The position numbers and the translations under genes are program-made. Positions 1 to 6,066 of a stretch of 17,646 nt of DNA are shown one piece after another (positions within the stretch are counted from its first letter, which is position 1; every line of letters begins with the position of its first letter). The DNA comes from Amoeboradix gromovi (Eukaryota; Sanchytriomycota; Sanchytriomycetes; Sanchytriales; Sanchytriaceae), in NCBI GenBank assembly GCA_018985225.1, contig JADGIF010000143.1:1-17646 (forward strand), given 5' to 3'. Below the pieces are notes generated by a model. The model searched no databases, was not told the origin of the DNA, and saw only the letters and a list, made by a program, of their open reading frames with translations.

Positions 1-212
1 CTTGGAGGGCTACACTTGTACAAAGTGTCATTTGAAGATAGATAGAGATCATATGGCAGCAAGGAACATATACATCAAGTATATGCATCCTTATTCAATC
101 CCGCCTCAGGGTAGTGAAAGTGTGAGCAATCACTGTAACGGAGCATCTAGCATTGCTAGTTTCTCTGTGGAAATTCTCGATTCTCTCGGAAATCAGGACT
201 TTCAACGAGGAG
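1..212 (+). mobile_element. Right-end segment of Fanzor/TnpB-like element, copy 1
   Basis: This stretch recurs in degraded form at 2580-2764 and 3080-3212. All three copies stop matching at the same place, right after an A(C/T)(G/T)AGGAGA-like end (copy 1 ACGAGGAGA, copy 3 ACTAGGAGA), so this probably marks the element's right terminus. Inside copy 1 is a short hairpin, CTAGC (147-151) with GCTAG (155-159), and a second possible stem, GATT (179-182) with AATC (191-194). In TnpB and Fanzor systems the guide RNA scaffold overlaps the 3' part of the gene and the guide follows the right end. Assigning that role here is inference. Confidence 0.6.
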
Positions 213-349
213 ATCTGATTTATAGAGCTTTCAAGGGAACAATTATTTATAGGAATATGAAGTATGACGATGAACAAAAGAGCTTAAAAAGTGATCTATT
301 ATCTCAAGTCAATAACAAATACAACAGAAAAGCCATTACAATATCCTAA
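2..349 (+). CDS. 3' end of a Fanzor/TnpB-like RNA-guided nuclease gene (5' partial)
   Basis: The reading frame is open from the window edge to TAA at 347-349; the rest of the gene lies outside. The first ~25 residues contain the second CxxC pair of a TnpB-type zinc finger (CTKC), then DRDHMAARNI, which matches the RuvC-III signature DRDxNAAxNI of TnpB/Fanzor proteins. The usual Asn is Met here. About 90 further residues follow, rich in Ser and Asn, with no recognisable domain. Bases 15-67 are identical to bases 2588-2640, and the similarity continues to about base 212, so this is one member of a repeated family. Known relatives are transposon-associated nucleases guided by an RNA encoded at the gene's 3' end. 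Whether this copy is intact cannot be judged because its N-terminus is missing. Confidence 0.7.
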   Translation: MEGYTCTKCHLKIDRDHMAARNIYIKYMHPYSIPPQGSESVSNHCNGASSIASFSVEILDSLGNQDFQRGDLIYRAFKGTIIYRNMKYDDEQKSLKSDLLSQVNNKYNRKAITIS

Positions 350-512
350 ACAAAGAAAATAATATATGAGCTAAGTAGAATTCATTGGGTTCTCTGAATT
401 CTGGAGCAAGGAAAAGGAATCGCTAACAAAATACTAGAAATCTAGTTTTTATAAAATTCGTCTCAAATGATGATTAGGCCACTTACATTAGTCGATAAAA
501 TATTTAAAGCTC
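350..512. other. Intergenic spacer before the MscL gene
   Basis: About 160 AT-rich bases between the end of the nuclease reading frame and the channel start codon. I see no gene, RNA gene or clear promoter box. Confidence 0.5.
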
Positions 513-1136
513 ATGCTAGAATTACCAAATTTTGCAGAAATCAGAGTAACCAGTTTGGCAAGAAGAGGTATAAATGCACCACGTCATGTATTTAGGGAAT
601 TTCTACGATTTCTAACCAAAGGAAATGTAGTTCAACTATCAATTGCTGTTATTCTAGGTACCGCATTCAATGCAGTTATAAACTCCATAGTACTAAATTT
701 TATCAATCCATTTATTGGTCTACTCGGCGCGAAGAATTTGGAAAACTTTTACGTTCCTTTATCTCGGTGCGGAAACGACTGTAATTATTCCACTCCTGCT
801 GATGCTAATAAAAACAATGTAGTAACTTTGAACGTTGGTGCTGTTGCTTCTTCAATAATCACTTTTATTTTGGTAACCATTTTGTGTTATGTAATGGCTA
901 ATACATTGTTAAAATACATGAATAAAAATTTCAAGGACGATGATAGGGATGATTGTATTTATTGTTTTGAGAAAATTAGAATCGCTGCTGTTAAATGTCC
1001 TTTTTGCCATACATTAAATCCTTTTCAAGATGCTGAGACTTTAAAATCTTCTAGTCTCAATCATAACAACACCACCGATAAGGCCGTTGCTCAAGAAACA
1101 CATACCTTGCTAGTTTCTCCGCAATTAATAAAATAA
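513..1136 (+). CDS. mscL: Large-conductance mechanosensitive channel, MscL family, with C-terminal zinc ribbon
   Basis: A 207-residue protein. Residues ~27-45 read FREFLRFLTKGNVVQLSIA, matching the MscL N-terminal amphipathic helix and the start of the pore helix (KEF..RGNVVDLA in bacteria). TM1 is ~37-65, with the small-residue face needed for pore packing, and TM2 is ~108-135. The loop between them carries an insert with Cys-Gly-Asn-Asp-Cys. After TM2 are two CxxC pairs (C148/C151 and C162/C165), a small zinc ribbon that also occurs in some bacterial MscL proteins. The first 25 residues are an Arg-containing extension that could be an organelle-targeting peptide. MscL opens under membrane tension to release osmolytes. 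It is mainly bacterial and patchy in fungi, so ancient transfer is plausible. The ATG at 513 is the first Met in frame. The stop codon overlaps an AATAAA-like run. Confidence 0.9.
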   Translation: MLELPNFAEIRVTSLARRGINAPRHVFREFLRFLTKGNVVQLSIAVILGTAFNAVINSIVLNFINPFIGLLGAKNLENFYVPLSRCGNDCNYSTPADANKNNVVTLNVGAVASSIITFILVTILCYVMANTLLKYMNKNFKDDDRDDCIYCFEKIRIAAVKCPFCHTLNPFQDAETLKSSSLNHNNTTDKAVAQETHTLLVSPQLIK

Positions 1137-1435
1137 ACAATAGATTTCATAACTATAGCCACTTTGTCTACACGCTCTTTCTGAGGAAGGTCTGTCGAAA
1201 AGAATCTGAATCCGGTTACATACGACTTGCTTCTCAATTTAAATATTTTTTCTTAGCCAATTGTTGACTCAGTTAACTGATCAAATGTTGAATGATGAGC
1301 CTTGCAGAAATTTTTCGAGGATTAAGTTAGTTAAGGATTTAGGATTTCTATTTCCCTATCCATTCTGATTATCAGCCAATTTAGGCCTAATATTTCTGAT
1401 TAACTGCTTAATCCACACCCAATCCCAGATAATCA
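1137..1435. other. Intergenic spacer
   Basis: Nearly 300 bases between two genes on the same strand, holding the MscL 3' untranslated region and the promoter of the next gene. I found no open frame, tRNA-like motif or repeat that stands out. Confidence 0.5.
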
Positions 1436-2188
1436 ATGGTTCTGACTCTCTTTTTCTTCCCACTAATTTTTACAATTGGTGAAAGAGACATGCATAGCGC
1501 TGATATGTTTAAAAACATGGTCCAGGAGTTCAAGGATATTGGGTTAGATAAAATATATGATGGGCCAATTACGCCGATTAATTTCAGTGGCAGCGAAAGA
1601 CATGTTCGCTCCGTAATTAAAGCTATAATTAAAAGTTATGGGATACCATCTGAACTTGACCTATACGCTTCTGATACAGCAATAATTCACAAAAAGCTTA
1701 ACAATTTTGTTATCAAGTATTTTAAAGATATAGCATATCAAAACAACATTGAGGTGGAAAAGTTGAAAAATACCGCAGAACTCTCGGAGCTTCCGGAAAA
1801 CGTGATTCCCGAAAACTATTACGATTTAGTCAAAAGTGGATTTTTGCAAAAGGCAAGACATAAGATATCGCAAAGCAGAAAAATTCGAGAAATGAACAAT
1901 ATATTACAAGCGTCGGGAGCGGAGTATAAAGTACTGGATCTTGAATCTAGCGTAGTCCATGATGCGCAGTTTTGGACTTCTGTTGACAAAAAGTATGAAG
2001 AAATGAGAACAAAATTAACAGCTACGTTAGAAAATTACTCCAGTAGTGGAAGAAATGATGGAATCGCAGTCAGAAACGCAAGAGAGCTCCTCAAGAGTAT
2101 ATCTCTACAGCATCCTCAATTTAAGTCGCGGCCTTCTTTAAATGCTTTCACCAATAGGCATTTTTACGAAAGGTTCAGAATTATTTGA
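1436..2188 (+). CDS. Secreted protein of unknown function
   Basis: A 250-residue protein that I do not recognise. It begins with MVLTLFFFPLIFTIG, a compact hydrophobic stretch that looks like a signal peptide, and no second membrane segment follows. The mature part is helical in composition, rich in Lys, Glu and Ser, and contains no cysteine, so it is not a disulfide-rich effector. Charged helices occupy roughly residues 95-200. The start is the first ATG in frame and the stop is TGA. Its architecture (signal peptide plus a helical domain of ~200 residues) resembles the three secreted proteins at the right of the window, but I see no convincing sequence identity. A role outside the cell, for instance at a host interface, is only a possibility. 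Confidence 0.65.
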   Translation: MVLTLFFFPLIFTIGERDMHSADMFKNMVQEFKDIGLDKIYDGPITPINFSGSERHVRSVIKAIIKSYGIPSELDLYASDTAIIHKKLNNFVIKYFKDIAYQNNIEVEKLKNTAELSELPENVIPENYYDLVKSGFLQKARHKISQSRKIREMNNILQASGAEYKVLDLESSVVHDAQFWTSVDKKYEEMRTKLTATLENYSSSGRNDGIAVRNARELLKSISLQHPQFKSRPSLNAFTNRHFYERFRII

Positions 2189-2439
2189 AGCTATTAAGAA
2201 TTTAAAGCCATGCAAACAGCTTGACTATTTTCTTGAATAAATCATTTATAGCGAATTTGTATATATTTTTGCATCATTTCAAGACTTTTCCAGATTTTTC
2301 TAATAGCTTAAATACTTAATTCTTTTCGCAAATGGTAAATCAATTCTAAAGAAATAACTAGCAGGTACAGCACACATTCATCAGCACTGAGGAACTGGTC
2401 GAAACATCGAAGAATTAGATGTCTTTCGACGCCAGGAAA
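2189..2439. other. Spacer leading into element copy 2
   Basis: An AT-rich stretch with no gene. The last ~100 bases may already belong to the decayed nuclease gene, but the reading frame is too broken to align by eye. Confidence 0.4.
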
Positions 2440-2766
2440 GAGATATCTGTACAATTTATTCAAAGAGCGCTAGAAGTTCAAGTGCAAACAAAGAGGAAAG
2501 ACGATAATCGAATGTAATGCAGCATTTACTAGTCAGACATGTACAAGGTGTGCTACTCTAAAGAAAACTAATTTAGAAACCTGAGCCTGTACAAAGTGTC
2601 ATTTGAAGATAGATAGAGATCATATGGCAGCAAGGAACATATGCATCAAGTAAATGTATCCTTATTCAATCCCACCTCAGGGTAGTGAAAGCGTGAGAAA
2701 TCACTGTAGCGGAGCATCTAGTACCGATAGTTTCTCTGTGAAAATTAGGACTTTTAACGAGGAGAA
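2440..2766 (+). pseudogene. Decayed Fanzor/TnpB-like gene, copy 2
   Basis: Reading from about 2496 gives GKTIIECNAAFTSQTCTRC, the classical TnpB/Fanzor lead-in to the first CxxC of the zinc finger. A TGA follows, then the second pair CTKC and DRDHMAARNI as in copy 1. Bases 2588-2640 match copy 1 exactly. It is dead as a coding gene: a TAG lies just upstream of this stretch at 2470-2472, TGA at 2582-2584 sits inside the finger, and TAA follows shortly after the RuvC-III motif. The only plausible upstream reading (FIQRALEVQ, ~2457-2483) is in another frame. Compared with copy 1 about 19 bases are missing near 2747, which removes one right-end stem. Homology stops at GAGGAGA (2758-2764). Confidence 0.8.
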
Positions 2767-2828
2767 TTAATAGACTGAAACAAATTCTAGTCTAGATATG
2801 ACAGAATAAATGTGATATTTTCTTTAAT

Positions 2829-3040
2829 TGGGAAATAGTAAATTATATTTCACCAGTCTAGAAATCGCAGAGTGTGTCCCCATTTGTTGTCTTGAATTTT
2901 ATTACAAAAAGGTTCTTCTAGAGGTGCAAAAAGATGTTCAAAGAATTCAACCGCATTTTTGCTTACAGGCAACAGAAATTGAGCGTCAAATTGAAATTTT
3001 TGAACCTTGGAATAATTGCATTTTATCCATTAATGATTAA
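2829..3040 (+). other. Short open frame between two element remnants, no start codon
   Basis: About 70 codons open from 2828 to TAA at 3038-3040, with no ATG in frame. The conceptual product has charged helical stretches (for example LEVQKDVQRIQ and ATEIERQIEIF) and four cysteines, but I recognise no family. It could be a terminal exon, a fragment of a captured gene, or chance. No splice acceptor of the type used elsewhere in this window precedes it. It lies exactly between mobile-element copies 2 and 3. Confidence 0.25.
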
Positions 3041-3079
3041 CGTCTTTGAAAACAGAATCAAATAATCAATTATAGCTTA

Positions 3080-3212
3080 CAAGTATGTAACTGGAGAATA
3101 TTGCCACATGGTAATGGCTGCTCCTGCTTCAATAGCAACGGAGCAACTGGCTATATGAGTTTCTCTATATAAATTCTTGATTTTCCCCTAAATCAAGACT
3201 TTTAACTAGGAG
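3080..3212 (+). mobile_element. Right-end remnant of the Fanzor/TnpB-like element, copy 3
   Basis: This is the most diverged copy. It aligns to copy 1 from the shared AAGTAT near 3081 through GGTAATGG, CAACGGAGCA, TTTCTCT and AAATTCTTGATT to AAGACTTTTAACTAGGAGA. Coding capacity is lost. It retains the strongest hairpin of the family: TTGATTT (3177-3183) pairs with AAATCAA (3190-3196) around a six-base loop, at the position where copy 1 has a shorter GATT/AATC stem. Its end lies only four bases before the ATG of malonyl-CoA decarboxylase, so the element's terminus now forms that gene's 5' leader. Confidence 0.6.
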
Positions 3213-3216
3213 ATAC

Positions 3217-4170
3217 ATGTTTCGATTCCAAAGGTTTTACTCGGGAATTCGGAACACCATAGAGAGCGCCTCAGAACTAACAGCTATCGAACGGTCTAAA
3301 GCTATTAAAACCGCTGATTTAGAAGATTTGGAGGACATATATGAGCAGTTACAGGATGAGCATCTGGACAATTTCTTATTATGCTATACAGACTCGTTTA
3401 AATACCCTGAAAAACAATCTGTATTTTTAAAAGTGCTTCGCGACAAATTCGTCCCGCAACTTGAATACAAGAAGTTGGGCGCAAATGTCCCAACTACTAT
3501 TTTAGACCAGATAGTGGACTATGAAAGTAACCATCCAATAATATCTGTACACGACCTGATTGAACATAGATTTATGGGCAATAAGTTTATATATGCTGTA
3601 TTTCATCCACAACTAGGTGATAGAGTTTTGGGATATCTGAAAATTGGATTAGATGATAAAATTGCTTCAAATGTCAACGATTTGCTGACAAAACCTAGTA
3701 CCAAGAGTGATGTAGCTAATTTTTATTCCATAATCTCTCCTCATATGTATCTGTCTCAATTGAAAATCGGAAATAATTTGATTAAGAATGCCGTGAATTA
3801 TTTAAAATCCAACTACAATACAAAATCATTTTATACCCTAAGCCCTGTCCCTCGGTTGACTAAATGGATGGAATCAGAGCAATTGGAGTTTAGGTTACAG
3901 GATGAATCATATTTAAAGAAATTGGCTGCTACGTATTTGCAAACTGTTAAAAAAGGCAAATATGCTGCATGCCCAGTTGCAAACTTCCACCTGCAAAATG
4001 GTGCTTCTTTGTTTCGTATAAACACCAAAGCCAACATGTCTGAGCTTGGCATAACATCTAGTCTGGGAATAATGGTGAACTACGAATACGATTTAAAGAA
4101 ACTAGCAAAGATGGCAAAAGACTATCAATCTACAGGTAAAATTGCTAGCAAAATAAATTTTGTATCTTAG
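3217..4170 (+). CDS. Malonyl-CoA decarboxylase
   Basis: A 317-residue protein of the MLYCD family, which converts malonyl-CoA to acetyl-CoA and CO2. The catalytic C-terminal (GNAT-fold) domain is clear: FYTLSPVPRLTKW holds the catalytic Ser (S209), and PVANFHLQNGA holds the catalytic His (H258). GITSSLGIMVNYEY matches the conserved end of the family. The N-terminal helical domain is much reduced: the protein is about 130-170 residues shorter than usual family members. The N-terminus MFRFQRFYSGIRN is basic and aromatic, like a mitochondrial presequence. The C-terminus NFVS is not a peroxisomal PTS1. The ATG at 3217 follows the element remnant by four bases. An AATAAA lies inside the coding end at 4152-4157. 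No intron is present. Confidence 0.93.
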   Translation: MFRFQRFYSGIRNTIESASELTAIERSKAIKTADLEDLEDIYEQLQDEHLDNFLLCYTDSFKYPEKQSVFLKVLRDKFVPQLEYKKLGANVPTTILDQIVDYESNHPIISVHDLIEHRFMGNKFIYAVFHPQLGDRVLGYLKIGLDDKIASNVNDLLTKPSTKSDVANFYSIISPHMYLSQLKIGNNLIKNAVNYLKSNYNTKSFYTLSPVPRLTKWMESEQLEFRLQDESYLKKLAATYLQTVKKGKYAACPVANFHLQNGASLFRINTKANMSELGITSSLGIMVNYEYDLKKLAKMAKDYQSTGKIASKINFVS

Positions 4171-4172
4171 AG

Positions 4173-4178
4173 TTTATT
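4173..4178 (-). terminator. Poly(A) signal of COX6B, across the convergent junction
   Basis: AATAAA on the minus strand, four bases past the COX6B stop codon. Cleavage 10-30 bases downstream would fall inside the end of the malonyl-CoA decarboxylase coding region on the opposite strand. Confidence 0.45.
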
Positions 4179-4181
4179 TTC

Positions 4182-4617
4182 TTAATGGTGACTCTCTTGT
4201 TTTGGAAGCAAATCAGCAACTGGAAATGTACCATTCTCACGCTGTTCATCCCATTTCTCTGTCCAAATTGTTGGACACAAGTCGGCGTATGCACTTTTTA
4301 ATACTTTGCAGATTGGTTCATCTTCACTAAAATGTTTGATGCATTTGAAATGATCAACATAATTTTGCCAGCAATTTCTAGTTTGGTTGACGTTTGGGAA
4401 CCTACGTTACTCAATGATACCTTGAATCAAATCCTACTGTAGATAGTACTGGTTTTGCATCCTCTTGGGATTCTTCGACAGAAGCGGTGGTTGCAATATC
4501 CTCAGTATCTGCTGCTTTAATCTCTTCTATTTGAGGTTTAGTGGCTACTTCTTCATTAGTTACAAGTGAATGGGAATCCGGTTTGACTTGATGGGTGTGA
4601 GAGTCGCAATGTAACAT
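4182..4617 (-). CDS. COX6B: Cytochrome c oxidase subunit 6B (COX12), one 19-nt intron
   Basis: Exon 1 is 4421-4617 and exon 2 is 4182-4401; joined they encode 138 residues. Residues ~58-126 are a textbook COX6B: [20 protein letters not shown], then the twin-Cys pattern C76-x9-C86 and C97-x10-C108, then WTEKWDEQRENGTFP. The protein folds by disulfide relay in the intermembrane space and sits on complex IV at the dimer interface. The splice falls within the codon of Arg66 in GFDSRFPN, and neither exon alone gives the domain. An acidic, Ala/Thr/Glu-rich N-terminal extension of ~57 residues is longer than the usual COX6B N-terminus and is not a typical presequence. The gene is convergent with malonyl-CoA decarboxylase, with stops 11 bases apart. 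Confidence 0.95.
4402..4420 (-). other. Ultrashort intron of COX6B, 19 nt
   Basis: On the minus strand it reads GTATCATTGAGTAACGTAG. It is required to continue GFDSR into FPNVNQT. The 3' end TAACGTAG combines a branch-site-like TAAC with the acceptor; the presumed branch A is five bases before the last G. Confidence 0.93.
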
Positions 4618-4848
4618 CGTTTAATAATCCGATTTAAAGCTTTTATATCTATCACAGCAAGCAGCTAGTGTTTTTAACACAACTTAGCAGCCAAAATTTA
4701 GACATGACCTTAACATGCACCTCGAATTTGGTGCTAATTCTGAGAATTACAAGAGGCCTGATGACTGGAGTAAGACCTACATAATTTAAAAATCGAGCCG
4801 GTGGTAGAACTTAGATTGATGATAAAATAAATGGAAGGTTTTTACTAA
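4618..4848. other. Spacer between COX6B start and G-alpha 3' end
   Basis: About 230 bases that must carry the COX6B promoter and the G-alpha 3' untranslated region. I see no further gene. Confidence 0.4.
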
Positions 4849-5976
4849 TTAATAAATTCCAGAAACCTTTAACGAGTTTTGCAGAATTGTATCTTTTATG
4901 GCAGCGAACACTAAGTCAATATAAGTTACCTAGCTTAATATTCTTAGTATCACAGGCGCAAGTGACGTGTGGATATATTTTTAGCTTGGCCCTGTTTACT
5001 ACAGAAAATTTTGACATGACATATTTGCAGGCTAAACTTGGATCCTCTCCACCTTCAAAATCTGGATGGAATTTCTTTAGAGGAATTATAGTCAATTTCT
5101 CCTTAAAAATATCTATTTTATTCAGCAGCACTACCATTGATGCCCTGCTAAACCATCTGGAATTCACTACGCTGTCAAATAGAGATATAGACTCTTCCAT
5201 TCTATTTACCCTTGCATCTTCCAATAAGGTTTGATCGTACTCACTTAATGAGGTAACGAATATCACCATTGTGACACCTTCAAAACAGTGAATCCATTTT
5301 CGCCTTTCACTTCGTTGTCCGCCTACGTCAAACATACTACATTATAATGTAATTACTGAACCCTTATCTTGTCCATTCTGAATCTAGTGTCTACAATACC
5401 GGTAGTCTTTTTCCTAACTCTCAAAATGTCTTCAGCTGTGGGTGTGTAATCGGATAAGCAAATTCTTTCTATGTTCAGAAAAAAGTATTGTGCGCTGTCA
5501 GGTAAATAAAACTCTGATCGTCTCGACATAGCCTCAGCAACCACTGGATCCTCCCATAATTTTTTTAAAATGGAAGAATGTTTGGAATTAAGAGTCACTT
5601 GCTCGTTTAATGTAGAGAGTCTTCGTTCTTCAGTGTGCACCTTCTGTCTACCAAATTCTAGGTTTAGTTCATTGGCACCTTTCTCATTTTCACGTTTTTT
5701 CCATTTCAGACCCATTGCATCTAGTCCGTCTTGAAAAAGTGAAATGTTAAGGACGATGTTATTAAATATGACAGGTTTAAAGAGTATTGCTTCTTTCGGA
5801 GGATATCCGTTCATATGAATAATCTTCATTTGTCTTACAATAGTTGACTTTCCGGATTCTCCGGCACCAAGAAGCAGCAATTTAACCTCTTGCCTGTATT
5901 TCTCTGCGTCTATCGCGAGCTGCATATCTATAACTTGTGATTTCTTGTTTTCCGCAGAAGAACAAACAGCACCCAT
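4849..5976 (-). CDS. Heterotrimeric G-protein alpha subunit, two ultrashort introns
   Basis: Exons 5357-5976, 4930-5336 and 4849-4910 join to a 362-residue protein, normal for the family. All nucleotide-binding motifs are present: P-loop GAGESGKST (37-45); switch [11 protein letters not shown] with the catalytic Arg188; switch II DVGGQ with Gln214; NKID (279-282); and TCACDTKN (332-339). The N-terminus MGAVCSS allows myristoylation at Gly2 and palmitoylation at Cys5, so it acts on the inner plasma membrane downstream of GPCRs. The C-terminus LKVSGIY comes only from the 62-base third exon. It lacks the Cys at -4, so it is not of the pertussis-toxin-sensitive type. Without splicing, the first exon would stop before DVGGQ and the second after NLY. 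The class within fungal G-alphas is not assigned. Confidence 0.96.
4911..4929 (-). other. Ultrashort intron 2 of G-alpha, 19 nt
   Basis: On the minus strand it reads GTAACTTATATTGACTTAG. Removing it joins DTKNIKL to VFAAIKD, as the family requires. The end TGACTTAG again fuses branch site and acceptor. Confidence 0.95.
5337..5356 (-). other. Ultrashort intron 1 of G-alpha, 20 nt
   Basis: On the minus strand it begins GTAATTACAT and ends TATAATGTAG. Removing it joins DKIRV to [12 protein letters not shown], completing switch II. The branch-like A is five bases before the last G. Confidence 0.95.
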
Positions 5977-6066
5977 TAATGTGGCTTGATATTTTGAAGG
6001 AAAACGTTATACATGAATGTTCTAATCAACCTTTATTTATTTTAAATTGAATTATCGCTCTTTAAT

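Noticed and set aside
5321-5340. TGACGTAG just after G-alpha intron 1, which matches the 3' splice signature
   Set aside because: It lies within MFDVGGQ, which the protein needs for GTP hydrolysis, and the distance from any GTA is too short.
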